Below are positions 35,501 to 50,099 of a stretch of 64,000 bases of DNA, one piece after another. Below the pieces are notes generated by a model. It saw only the letters and a program-made list of their open reading frames with translations. It was not told where the DNA came from and did not search any database. The stretch is from Volutella citrinella (Eukaryota; Ascomycota; Sordariomycetes; Hypocreales; Nectriaceae). The position numbers and the translations under genes are program-made. The stretch covers positions 1,984,001-2,048,000 of the forward strand of contig JAWZSP010000008.1 of the NCBI GenBank assembly GCA_034401135.1, written 5' to 3'. Within the stretch, counting starts at the first letter, position 1. Each line of letters opens with the position of its first letter.

Positions 35501-38500
35501 ATTTTAAATCTATTTTTATATATTAAAAATTCTATTCTTAGTAAGAAGTTAAGTAGCTTAATTAATAAGAATTTAAAAAATAACTTTTTAAATAATAAAA
35601 TAATATTATTCTTTTTAAATAGTTTTTAAGATTTTCTAGATATATTATAAGTATTATTTTTAAATATTTAAAAAGATAATAATATTATTAATAAAAGACT
35701 TAATAAAGTCTTTAAATCCTTATAATAATATTAGATATATATTATATATATAATAGTATTATTTAAAGTATATAAGTTAATAATTATATATCTTTTTTTA
35801 TAATTACTAATTATCTTTTAAATTATAAATATTAAATTAGTAAATAGTATTCACTTTTTTACTTATTTTATTTAGTTCTATTTATATATTTAATTAAAAG
35901 TCTTATTTAAAAAGTCTTTATTTTTTAAGCTAAGTAAGTAGTTTTTTAATATTAGCTTTATTTAATCCTAATTATTAATTAATAGTACTTTTATCTATTT
36001 TTATATTAATATATAGACTTTTTTTATTTAATTTATATTTTTAAAAAGTTTTTAAAAATACTTATTAATTTATTAATTAATATTTTTTTATAATTAATTA
36101 AGTATATATTATTATCTAACTTTTTAATTAATAAACTCTTAAATTAATATACTTTTAGTTTTATATTATTATCTATATTTTAATTCTAGAAATTAAAGTT
36201 ATTTTTTTATAATAAATATTATTTTCTTTTTTTTAAGTCTTATATTAATAATACTAACTCTTATAACTATTAATATAGCTATTCTTAATTAATTTTCTTA
36301 ATTTAGTAACTCTTTTAATTAATAATAAATAGTTTAATCTTTAGTTATATTAAATAGTTATTAGTTTCTAACTATTATTAATAATATATATAAAGTCTAT
36401 ATTATATATAATAAATATTACTACTCTAACTTTAATCTTATTAAATAACTAATCTATCTTAATAGCCTTTTATAATACTTATATTTAGATACTTTTTTTA
36501 CTATATAATAGAATAATAATTAAATTAATAATATATATAATATATGTAATTTATAAGTTATAAATATATAGAATAATATCTACTTTTAAATTACTAACTT
36601 TAATAATAATATGTTTTTTTATAAAATTAAAAATATTTACTTTATATAATATATAGAATTCTTATTTAAGAGCTTTTTTACTATTTAATTACTTATATAT
36701 ACTTTAATAATAGTATTTTTATTATTAATATATTTAAATAAAAACATAGTAAATTCTATTTAACTAGTAGTTTATATTAATCTTATTTTAAAAAGTTATT
36801 ATATATAATCTAGTTTATTATTAAGATTTATATTAATTAAAAAGTCTAATATTTTTTTTATAATTACTAAAAGTTTAGCTTTTATATTAAAATAAATATT
36901 ATAAATTAATCCTTTTAATTTATATTTTATTACTCTTACTTTTATATATATATTATATAAGTATATTAAGTAATAATTAATATTTTAATATTTTATTTTT
37001 ATTATTTAAGCTTTAAATAAGGCTAGTTTTTTTACTTTAGTTTAGACTTTTACTCTATATATTAACTATTCTTACTTTATATTAAGTATAAAGAAATATT
37101 TATTTAGCTAAGTAATATTATTTTATATTTTTTATATAAATTTAATAAAACTATTTATTTATTTTATCTTTAATTTAAATAATTCGTTTTATAAATAACT
37201 TATTTAAAGTATTATTATTAGTTTTTAATTATAACTTATTTAATTTAATTATAAATATTACTTTTAAGTTATATACTTACTTATTTATTAAGTATATATA
37301 CTTATTAATATCTTAGTAAACTATATTATTAATATTAAATACTTTTTTTATTATTTTTTAGGTTTTTTTTAAAAGTTATCTTTTAATTTATATTTTAATA
37401 TTTAGTATTAAAATATAATTAATAAGTATAATATATATTTAATACTTTTTTTAACTAAATAGATCTAATTTAATAAAATCTATTATATAAATATATCTAA
37501 GTATACCTTTTTATTATTAGTATAATATAAGTTAATTATATTATTAAAAGTCTAGAAAGGGTACTTAATAGTATACTTTTAGTATTTTAAGTAAAATAAT
37601 AAAGTTTAAAAAATTTACTTAGTTTATTTATTTTTAATAATCTATATTATTAATAAATAAGGCTTTTTTTTTATATCTTTATACTTCTATCTTATTATTT
37701 TAGGTTTTAAGAATATATAAATCTATACTATATTTATTTTATATTCTTTATTATATTTTTTTAAAAATTATATTATTTTATAATAATATAATATAAAAAT
37801 AGATTACTAAATTAAGTTTTAAATAAGTATTATTAAGCTTAATATATATCTTAATATTAATAACTATTTATTAAAAGATTTTAAACTAGTTTAAAAAAAA
37901 ACTTATATTTAGATATATTATTAATATAAAACTCTAGCTTTTTTAAAACCTTTTATATTTACTTTAAAGAAATCTTAAAGTACTTTTTAAATTATTAAAA
38001 CTACTTATTTAATAATTTAAGCTATATTAGTTACTTAGTATTTTTATTTTAAGTTAAGTTATAATATTATATACTAGCTTTGTAAAAAAGTAATATAAAG
38101 ATCTTTATTAATAAAATAAAACTAAATATATTTTTTTACTTAATATAGCTTTATAAAATATTAATAAATAAGTTAATATATTTTTATATTATAATACTTA
38201 ATATATTTAATTATTTTTATATATTACTTATTAAGTTTTTAAAAAATCTAAATTTATTAATCTTTTTAATTTTAAATTATATTTATAATAATAAAAAGTT
38301 TAGTCTATTTTTATTTTTATTATTATAATAATATAAGTCTTTAACTAGATTATATATTTATTAATTCTTACTTTCCTTTTTATAATTAAGAAATTAATAT
38401 TATTATAGTTTTATCTTTTAGTATTAAATTAGACTTTATATTATTATTAAAATATTAATTTAATTTTAGAATTTTTAAACTTATTACTAAAACCTTTATA

Positions 38501-39000
38501 TTTAATATTCGATTTTTTATATACTTTTAGATATATATTATATTATAGTAAAAAGCTTTTATAATATTACTTTCTTATAATTTTAAATATAACTATTAAA
38601 GCTATTATTAAGCTATTAATTTTTAAATAAATTATTATTTATAAAATATAAAAAGCTAAAGCTATTTAATATATTTATTTTAATAGATTTTTTATATAGT
38701 TATAATAAAAAGCTAAATAAAATAATATTCTTAATCTTAAAATAGTTATTATTATAATAAACTCTTTTATTATATTTACTTTCTTATAGCTTATTAACTT
38801 ATATTTAAAATTTATATTATTATTAATAGTAAATTAAGTTACTTTATTACTTATTTATATTATTTTTTAATTTTTTTATATTATTTTTTTAAATAGTAGG
38901 TATTTAAAAAGTATTAAATTAGATTTAGTAATTATATTCCTTAGTTTATTTATAAAACTTATATTCTAGACTATTTTATTAAAGTTAATAAATATAATTT
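32562..39000. mobile_element. Repeat A, copy 1 (~6.4 kb, family not determined)
   Basis: Collinear with 39,518-46,185 in the same orientation. Anchor matches are the ATTTAAAATATAACTTATAT starts (32,566 and 39,523), the AAGCTT...AGTATATTATAAAA block (33,492 and 40,760), the matching blocks near 36,380 and 43,625, and the AAAGTTAATAAATAT end (38,985 and 46,168). This copy keeps many CpT and CpC sites. Size and high copy number suggest a retrotransposon. Some minus-strand strings resemble polymerase or RNase H, but not firmly enough to name a family. Confidence 0.75.
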
Positions 39001-39517
39001 ACTTTTAGTATATAAGTATTTATATATTAAATAACTATTTAATCTTATAATTTTATAAAATATTTTATTTATATAAATATTAAAAAGCTTCTAAGAATTT
39101 AAATAATAAGGTCTTATTAATACTTATAAATCTAAATATATAAATCTTATATAATTATTATTATTTAATATAAAAGGCTATATTAATAATAAAATTTTTA
39201 TTATAATAAAAAAATAAAAAATAAGAAATATAAAATATATATAAATATAAAAAAGTAAAATTTAATATCTCTTTTTTAAACTTAATACTATTTTTTTATA
39301 AAATAAAATCCCTAAGAATTCTTTATATATTCCTATTATAGCTAATTTTTAGAAAATCTTTAAGAAGTTAGTTAAAAACTAAGATAATATTTTTTTAGAC
39401 TTTTTAAAGACTTTTTTAATAGATTATTAAGTTATATATATATTAATAAAGTAAGGACTTTTAAAAGATTTCCTTACTATTATATATACTTATAAGTTTT
39501 AAAAAAATCTTTATAAT

Positions 39518-42500
39518 ATTATTTAAAATATAACTTATATTAATTTAAAAAATATTAAGCTTTTTAATTTATAAGGATTTTATATTTATTTTTATATTAT
39601 TATAATACTTATTAATAAATTTTATAATTAAGTTTTAGATTTTTTTAATTAATTTATTTAAAAAATTTATTTAATAATAATAATATTTTTTTAATCTTAA
39701 ATTAAATATTATTAAAAATAAAATTATATTATTATAAGACTTAAATCAAGTTATATTATTCTTATACTTTTTATAAAAGATTTCTTAGTTATTTTATAAT
39801 TATTAATAAGCTTAAATTAATATAATATTATATTAAAAAATTCTTTTATTAATATTATTAAAGATTTATTAGAGAACTTCTTAATTAAATTTAAATTATA
39901 TTTTAAAAAATCTTTTTTAAGAACTTATTATTTTCATAATTTGATTTTAATTATTATTATATAATTATTTAATTATTATTATATAATTATTTAATTATTA
40001 TTATATAATTATTTAATTATTTAATTATTATTATATAATTATTTAATTATTTTTTTTAATTATAATTAACTCTTATTTAGTTTTATTTAAATAGCTTATT
40101 ATATTATTAATTATAAGAATATTATCTAATTTTAGTATTATTAAGACTTTAAATATTTAAATAAGACTTTTTATTTTATTTAATAAAATAATACTTTTAT
40201 TATTTTATATTAATAATATTTTTTAATTTTTTTTAATATAAATAATAAATTTATTTAATTAAAAATTATAATTATTTAATTTTTTTTAATATAATTAAAT
40301 AATTTATTTAAATTAACTTATTATTATTTTTAATATTATATAATAATAAGAATATATTAATAATATATAATAATTAAATTAAATTTATAATTAAAATATT
40401 TAAATTAATAATTTAAAAAAGAAATTTTATTTAATATTTTAAATTTATAAAAAAAAAGTTTTTAAATTTTTTTAATTAAATTAATAATTAATTTAAATTT
40501 TATTTATTTTATAAAATTTTCTTATTAAAAATTATATATATTTTTTTTTTAATTTTTTTAAAATTAATTATTTTATAATAAGATTTTATAAAAAATATTA
40601 ATAATTATTAATAATTATTTAAATTTATTATTTTTATTAATAATATATATATATTAATAACTTAATTAATTTATTATTTTTAAATTCTAAATTTATATTT
40701 ATTAAATTAATTTTTATTTATTAATATTTATTTAAATTAATTATTTAATTTATTAATAAGCTTTAAGTATATTATAAAAATAATAAAATAGATATTTAAA
40801 TTATTAATTATTTTAAATTAATATATATTAAATATTATACTTTTTTTATATTTTATATAGCTTTATTTAATATTTTTTAATTTATTTAATAAGTTATTTA
40901 TAATATAATAACTATATTTAAAAAAGTTTAATTATATTTAAATACTATATTTAAATTTTATAAATTAGTATTTTAAATTAATTATATTATACTTTTATAA
41001 CTATTTATATTTAAATAATATTAAGCTAAGTTTACTTTTTTAACTTTTTTTTTTTAATTTAATAAAGTATTATTATTAAAAGTAAAAACTTTTAAATTTA
41101 ATTAATAACTTTATTAAAGTTATTTTAATTAATAAAGAATATAATTATTATAAAGTAAATATTAATAAGATTAATATTTTAATTTAGTTTTTATTAAAAT
41201 AGTTTATATAATATAATATTAAAAAGTTAATTTTATAATTAAGTTTATTTATTTAAATTAATTATTAATTTATAAATATTATATTATTAAATATAATAGT
41301 TAGTTTGTATATTTTTATTTATATTTTTTTTATTAATTAAAAATAAACTTTTAATTTATATTTAATATAATAGCTTTTAGTATATCTTAGTTATAATATA
41401 AAAGCTATTTAATAAGTTATTTAATATTTTTTAAAATAAATAAAATTAGTTTTATAAACTTATATATTATTATTAAAATTATATTAAAATACATTTTTTT
41501 TAATAAATATAAAACTTTATAATTTTAATTATAAATAGCTTAAATATAAAATCTATTATAATAATATAAAAAAGTATAAAAACTAATTAAATTAAAATTA
41601 ATTCTTTTAATAGCTTTTAATAATTATTTTAATTTTAATTATAAATTTTATAATTCTTAATAACTTTATTAATTAATTAAATTAAGTTATTAATATTATA
41701 TATAAAATATATATTATAAAAATTCTTTACTTTATTTAATATATATATAATTAATATAGGTCTTTAATAATATATAAGGTTATAAAATTAAATAAATATA
41801 ATTAATTTTATTTATTTATTTTTTAAAAATACAAAAGCTTATTAAATTAAGTAAATATTAAGTTAACCTATTAATTAGAATTTTATAATAAATCAATAAG
41901 ATTAAATTACTTAATATATTTAATATAGTTTTTATAAATAGTTTATAAAAAAGCTATTTCTATTTTACTTTTAATAAAATAATAAATAATAAGTTATATT
42001 TCTTTTTTTTATAAAAATTTTTTTTTTTAAAAAATAAGTTAATAAATATATTAATATATTAAATATTATATTATAAATCTTTTAAATATATTATATTTTT
42101 AATATATATTAATATAAATATTAAAATATAATAAGTTTTTTATTTTTTTTACTATATTAACTAAAGACTAATTTTTAATTAATTAAGATATATACTTTTA
42201 TATTATTTAATACTATATATATACTCTTTCTTTTTATAAAATATAATTAAACTTTTAGTCTTTAATAAGTTTATATTAACTTAGCTATTTATATTTAATT
42301 AATTAATATCTTTTTTTATTTAGTTTTAATAGCTAACTTAAATATATAATTAATTTAGCTTAGATAAATAAAATATATAATTTTCTATTTTATTAAATAT
42401 CTTTTTTAAAATAATATATTATAATATTAATACTTTATTTTTTAAAAATATTTATTTATATAAATAGCTTTTAATTTAAGTTATAATAATATATAATAAA

Positions 42501-45500
42501 GCTTATAATAAAACCTTTTTATATAATATAAAAATATATCCTTTTTATACTTAATTATTTTTTATTTTATTAATTACTTAATTTTTAATAAGTAATTTAA
42601 TATATTATTTTTATTATAATTTTAACTATTTTATAAAAAGTTATAATAAATATTAAAGCTATTTAATTATATTAATTTATTATTTTAATATTTTTAAAGT
42701 TTTTTAAAAAGTTTAATTTTAAATATTTTAAATCTATTTTTATATATTAAAAATTCTATTTTAGTTAATTTAAAAATTAAATAGTTTAATAAATAGAAAT
42801 TTAAAAAATAATCTTTTAAATAATAAAAGAATATTTTTTATTTAATAATTTTAAGATTTTTTAAATATATTATAAGTATTATTTTTTAATATATAAATAT
42901 ATTATAATATTATTAATAAAGAACTTAATAAAGTTTTTAAATTTTTATAATAATAAATCTATATATTATTTTATATATATAATAATATTTTAAAACTTAT
43001 TTAATATTATTTTTAAATTTTTAAGTTTTTAATAATTAATAATAATAAAATTATTTTAATTTTTTTATTATATTAAAAATTAATAAAAAAAGGTTTTTAT
43101 ATTAATAATAATAAACTAATTTTTTTAAAATAGTTATAATATATCTTTTTATAATAATAATAAATATATATTAAATATAATAATATTATTTAAAATATAT
43201 AAATTAATAATTATATATATATTTTATAATTATTAATTATTTTTTAAAATTTAAATATTAAATTAATAAATAATATGAATTTTTTTATTTATTTTATTTT
43301 ACTTTATTTTATTTATATTTAATTAAAAGTCTTATTTAAAAAGTTTTTATATTTTAAATTAAATAAGTAGCTTTTTAATATTAGTTATTTTAAATACTAA
43401 TTATTAATTAGTAATATTTTTATTTAGTTTTATATTAATATATAGACCTTTTTTATTTAATTTATATTTTTAAAAAGTTTTTAAAAAAATATATTAATTT
43501 ATTAATTAATCTTTTTTTTATTTAATAACTATTTTTTATTAATTTTTTTAATTTAATAACTCTCTTTAATTAATTATAAATAATATAACTTTTAATTATA
43601 TTAAATTATTATTAGTTTTTTATTATTATTAATAATATATATAAAATCTATATTATATATAATAAATAATATTATTTTAATTTTAGTTTTATAAAATAAT
43701 TAACTTATTATAATAGCTTTTAATAATATTTATATTTAAATACTTTTTTTATTATATAATAAAATAATAATTAAATTAATAATATATATAATATATTTAA
43801 TTTATAAGTTATTAATATATAATATAATATTTATTTTTAAATTATATATTTTAATAATAATAATTATTTTTATATAATTAAAAGTATTTATATTATATAA
43901 TATATAAAATTCTTATTTAAAAATTAATTAAATTAAAATCTTTTTTATTATTTAATTATTTTAATAATAGTATTTTTATTATTAATATATTTAAATAAAA
44001 ATATAATAAATTTTATTTAAATTAGTATTTATACTAATTTTATTTTAAAATAGTATTATATATAATCTAGTTTATTATTAAGATTTATATTAATTAATAA
44101 ATTTAATATTTTTTTTATTATTATTTAAAATCTAGCTTTTATATTAATAAAAATATTATAAATATATTTTTTAATTTTTATTTTATTTTATTATTTATAT
44201 TTATATATAAATATATTATATAAATATATTAAATAATAAATAGTATTTTAGTATTTTTATTATTTAAGTTTTAAATAAAGTTAGTTTTTTTATTTAAATT
44301 TAAATATTTATTTTATAAATTAATTATTTTTATTTTATATTAAGTATAAAAAATATTTATTTATTTTAATAATATTATATTATATTTTTTAAATAAATTT
44401 AATAAAATTATTTTATTTATTTTTATTTTTTATTTAAATAATTAATTTAATATATAATTTAATTAAAATATTATTATTAATTTTTAATTATAAATTATTA
44501 AACTTAATTATAATTATTATTTTTTAGTTATATATTTACTTACTTATTAAATATATATATTTATTAATATTTTATTAAATTATATTATTAATATTAAATT
44601 TTTTATTTTTAAGTTTTTTTTTAAAAAATATTTTTTAATTTATATTTTAATATTTAATATTTAATATTAAAATATAATTAATAAATATAATATAATATTA
44701 ATTATTTTTTTTAAATTAAATATATTTAATTTAATAAAGTTTATTATATTAATATATTTAAATATACTTTTTTATTATTAATATAATATATAATAACTAT
44801 ATTTATTAAAAATTAAAAAAAAATATTTAATTATATATTTTTAGTATTTTAAGTAAAATAATAAGATTTAAGAAATCTATTTAATTTTTTTTAATAATAT
44901 ATATTATTAATTATATTATTTAAAAATAAAGCTTTTATTTATATTTTTATATTTATATCTTACTATTTTAATTTTTAAAAATATATAAATTTATACTCTA
45001 TTTATTCTATATTTTTATTTTATATTTTTTAAAATTATATTATCTTATAATAATTTAATATAAAAATAAATTATTAAATTAAATTTTAAATTAATATTAA
45101 TAAGTATAATATATATCTTAATATTAATTATTATTTAATTAAAAAATTCTAAATTAATTTATATAAAACTTTTATTTAATTTTATTATTAATATAATACT
45201 TTAATATTTTAAAAGCTTTTTATATTTAATATAAAAGAATTTTAAAATACTTTTTAAATTATTTATATTACTTATTTAATAATTTAAGTAATATTTATTA
45301 CTTAATATTATTATTTTAAATTAAATTCTAATATTATATATTATTTTTTTAAAAAATTAATATAAAAATCTTTATTAATAAAATAAAATTAAATATATCT
45401 TTTTATTTAATATAATTATATCAAGTATTAATAAATAAGGTAATATATTTTTATATTATAATATTTAATATATTTAATTATTTTTATATATTATTTATTA

Positions 45501-46185
45501 AATTTTTAAAAAATTTAAATTTATTTATTTTATTAATTTTAAATTATATATATAATAATAAAAAGTTTAATTTATTTTTATTTTTATTTTTATTATTCTA
45601 ATTTTATTTTTTAATATTAAATTAAGTTTTATATTATTATTAAAATATTAATTTAATTTTAAACTTTTTATATTTATTATTAAAATTTTATATCTAATAT
45701 TAAATCTTTTATATTTTTTTAATATATATTATATTATAATAAAAAGGTTTTTAAATATTATTTTTTTATAATTTAAAATATAATTATTAAAATTATTATT
45801 AAATAATTAACTTTTAAATAAAATTATTATTTATAAAAATAAAAAACTAATATTATTTAATATACTTATTTTAATAAATTCTTTATATAATTATTATAAA
45901 ACCTTAATTAAAATAATATTTTTAATTTTAAAATAATAATTTTTATAATAAACTTTTTTATTATATTTCCTTTTAATTTATTAATTAATATTTAAAAGTT
46001 ATATTATAATTAATAAGAAATTAAGTTATTTTATTATTTATTTATATTATTTTTTAATTTTTTTAAATATTTTCTTTAAATAATAAGTATTTAAAAATTA
46101 TTAAATTAAACTTATTAATTATATTTTTAAATATATTAATAAAACTTATATTTTAATATATTTTATTAAAATTAATAAATATATA
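39518..46185. mobile_element. Repeat A, copy 2 (~6.7 kb), more mutated
   Basis: Second copy of the 32.6-39.0 kb sequence, about 0.5 kb to its right and in the same orientation. Many C and G of copy 1 are T and A here: TTAAATAGGACC against TTAAATAAGACT, and CTAACTTTTTA against a C-poor equivalent. It contains an extra 22-bp tandem array at 39,947-40,050 and about 0.35 kb of additional or unalignable sequence at about 40,350-40,700. Confidence 0.75.
39947..40050. repeat. 22-bp tandem array (four units plus partial)
   Basis: The unit TTAATTATTATTATATAATT(AT) starts at 39,947, 39,969, 39,991 and 40,021; an 8-bp piece (TTAATTAT) separates the last two. At the matching place in copy 1 (about 33,030-33,065) there is a single equivalent that still contains C residues. 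The array therefore arose in copy 2 after the two diverged. Confidence 0.85.
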
Positions 46186-46189
46186 ATAA

Positions 46190-49100
46190 TAATAAAATAA
46201 TAGATTTTTTCTAATTAAAATTAAATTATTATTTTAATTTAATTAATATTTTAATTAATAGATTTAAAAAAAAAAGAAAATATCTTAAGATATAAAATAA
46301 GATATTATTAATTACTTAATTAAAGTAAATATATAATAAATCCTACTCTAAGATTTAGTTTAATTAAGCTAATTATATAATAAATATATTATATTTTAAA
46401 TTAAAAATTAAATTCTTAATTATAGTCTTTATATTAATATAAAAACTTATTATAATAATTTATATAATAATAAGAGTTAGCTTAATAATAGTCTTATTAT
46501 TAGTTTATATATTTATATTTAAATAGATTATATAAAATAGAATTATTATTATAATATAAAATAGTAAATATAAAATAATTATATATATTTATTTAGACTT
46601 TTTAATAATAAAGACTTTTTATATAACTTTTTATACTAAGTATATTTAATTATTAAATATTATTTTAATTTTTAAATAATTTTATAAAATTAATTAAATT
46701 ATTTAATCTTTTAATAAGGTATTTTATATAAAAATATTATATATTTTAATAACCTTTTTAAATTATAAAAAAGTTATAATTATTTTATTATTTAATTTTA
46801 AAATAAATTACTTAATAAATAATAAGTACTATCTTTTTTTAAATTAATATTATTTTAATATAAATAATATTATTTTTTTTCTTAAATATAATAAATATTA
46901 TATAAAAACTTAAAAAATTTTCAAGAATTAAATAAAAAAAGATATAGATTTAAGTATTATTAAAAGATTTTTAATAAAATAAATACTAAGAATTATAAAA
47001 AGCTTTTTTTAAAAAAAATAAAAGTATATTAATTAAGTAATTTAAGAGCTATAATAATAAGCTAAATAAAGTTTTAATTTATTAATTTATAAAAATAATA
47101 AACTTTAATATTATATTAAAATATATTTAAAATATAAAAAGATAATTAAATAAATATTTTTATTTAATTAAAATAATTTATTTAAAAAATTAAATATTTA
47201 ATATAATTTTTATTTATATTTTATATAAAGATATTTTTAATTAGTAAAAAAGGATTTATATAAATAAATTAATTATATTTTAAATACTATCTTAAAAAAG
47301 CTTTATAAAATAATATAATATTAATATAACTTTTTGAGTTAAAAAGATTATTAAAAGATTAATTTAATTAAAATAAAATAGTAATTTTAAAAAAGATAGT
47401 ATATTATAAAATAAAAATAGTTACTTAATTAATTAACTAAATAAAACCTAATATTTACTTTTAAAAAGTAAAAAAGTTAGCTTTTAATATAAAAATAAGA
47501 AAATAAGTAATACTAAGTTAATATTAACTAATCTAACTTATTAAATTAAAAAGCTAAATATCTAACTTATAGATTTTAAAAACTAAAAAAAGACTTATAA
47601 AAATTTTTTATAATAAAATATATAAATCTAAAATATATAAATAAATATAGATATTATTAAAAAAACTTATAATTATTAAATAAGTTAAAAGATTATTAAA
47701 AAATATTTAAAATATTATAATAATAATAATAATTAATATATTTAAATAGTATTAATATTATTATTATAATAGTTATAATTATATATTAAAAACTTATTTA
47801 AAGTTATAAAAAAATAATAAAAAATAATATATTACTTATTATAAATTAAATATAAAAGCTATCTAGCTTAATAAGTATTTTATACTTTTATTTTTAATTA
47901 AAATATTCTATTATAATATAAATAAAATTAGATAAAAAATAGTTCTATAAGTAAACTATTTCTTAAGTACTAAAGTATAAAGTTTTAAAAAGACTTTTAT
48001 ATATTTTTAAAAACTATATAAAAAGTATATAAAGATATTTAAAAAAAGATATTTTTAAAAAGTTTATAAAAAAAATAAAGACTCTAAGCTTAACTCTTAG
48101 ATTTAATTTTACTTTAATTAGACTAATTAGTTAGTTTTAAGAATAGTTTTTTACTAAATAAAGACTAATTTCTTTATAGTAAATAAGAATAGCTTAAGCT
48201 TTAATATAATAATAAGAAATATCTAAATTAATAATATAATTAATTAGTATTTAAGAAATAATAATAAAAAAGTAATTAGTTTTTATTAATATTCTTAAAA
48301 TTAATAAAATAATTTTTAGAAAGATATTTTAATAAAGTACTTATAGTCTAGTTATTAACTTTATAATAATAAGAATATAAATCCTAGGATTATTTTTAAA
48401 AATAATAAAGATTAGATTAAGTAAAGGCTATATATTAAGGCTATTAATTAAAAACTAAATATCTTTTTAAAAATATTATAAAGCTTAACTTTTAATTTAT
48501 ATAAAAGTTTTATTAAGATATTAAAAAGGTTATTAATAAAGTAATAAATATATAATATATTAAGCTTATATTTAGTATTAAGGCTAGCTAAGGATAAACT
48601 TCTATAGCAGCTTATATAATAATAAAGAAAACCTAATTATAAACTTTTTTAAACTCTAATTTTAAAGTTATAAAAAATATAAAGTTAATAATATTAAGGT
48701 TATTTTAAATAATTTAGATATAGATCTACTTAGCTAGTTAATAATAAGTAAGTTAGAGTAATATAAAAAAGTATAAACTTATTATATAACAACTAGGCTG
48801 GTTCTAACTATATAAATAGTAATAATTATATTAAAGCTTATATTAATAATTATACTAATATATAATATTAAATATTAATTAATATATAAAATATATATAT
48901 TATTATATCTAGTAATAAGTAAGTAGATTATAATAATTAAATTATATTAATAATTAAAGAGCTATTTATATTAAATATATACTCTTTTAAGTCTATATAT
49001 TAATCTATATTTACTTATCTTAATACTATTTAATATAAGTGCTTTATTATAAAAGTACTTATAATAATTTTAGAATATAATTACTTTTTATAAAGCTTAG

Positions 49101-49440
49101 TTATTTTATTTTTTATTAATTATTTATATATACTTTTAGTCTATAGTTTATTTATAATAGCTAGGGTTTATACTTATATTATATATTAATATTAAGTTTT
49201 AATATAATATTCTCTTTTTAATAGTCTTATCTTTAAGGCCTATATTTATAGCCTTATCTTATTAATTTATATATTATAAAACTTAGACTTATAAATATCT
49301 TATTATTGTACTAATATAGTATTAGATTAAGTAACTAAATCTTAAGCTTTTTATTAAAAAGATTTTAAATATATAGTTCTTCTTAATATAGTTTTTAAAT
49401 TTTCTAAGCTAACTAATATATTATATTTTATTATTTTAAA
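46190..49440. other. AT-rich mutated sequence, unidentified
   Basis: 3.2 kb, RIP-mutated, moderately rich in CpT/ApG. Purine-rich on the plus strand (many AAAAG, AATAAG), unlike the pyrimidine-rich repeat A, which suggests a coding strand opposite to repeat A if both are coding. No domain could be read. Confidence 0.4.
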
Positions 49441-49460
49441 TAGAAACAGGCTTACTTAAT

Positions 49461-49529
49461 ACTAAATAAGTCTTTTTATTATAACTAAATAAGTCTTTTT
49501 ATTATAACTAAATAAGTCTTTTTATTATA
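49461..49529. repeat. Three identical 23-bp tandem repeats
   Basis: ACTAAATAAGTCTTTTTATT(ATA) occurs three times without a difference, including its C and G positions, at 49,461, 49,484 and 49,507. It lies just left of the minus-strand Gypsy element, where the 3' end or LTR of that element would be expected. Confidence 0.9.
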
Positions 49530-50099
49530 TTAAGTATATTAAGGTATAAAAGCCTTATATATTGCTTTTTTATATAAGTACTAGTTATATTTTATATTTT
49601 TTATATACTGATTTATTTTCTTAGTATCTAAGTTAGTTAATTAAAAAGATATATTAAAGTAAAAAGAAAAAAATATAAGTAATAATCTATTAATACTTTA
49701 CTAAGAGTTTACTAAGTTATAGTCTTATTTAGCTATTATTAGTTATTTATTATATAATACAAAAGAAAGTAAAAAAGAAGTATATTATAATACTTTATTA
49801 TAATTTATAAGGTTTAAAAATAAGGATTAATTATTCTTTATTTTAGATATTTATAAAAGTAAGGTTATTAATAAGCTTTATAAAATAAGAGTAAATATAA
49901 ATATGAATTAATATTCCCTAAGTCTTAGGTTTCTTAATTCTTAGCTTATTATTATTGTTTTTAGAAATTTTTCTAACTTCTTTAAATAATAACTAAGGTT
50001 TTTTAAAAGCTTTTATATATTGTCTAATTTAAGCTATTCTTTTTACTTAATTATATAAAGTATTTTATTATCTTTATATTTCTTATTTAGGATTTTCTT

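Noticed and set aside
39947..40050. CRISPR-like array
   Set aside because: Units abut or overlap with no unique spacers, in a eukaryotic AT-rich repeat; it is a simple tandem expansion.
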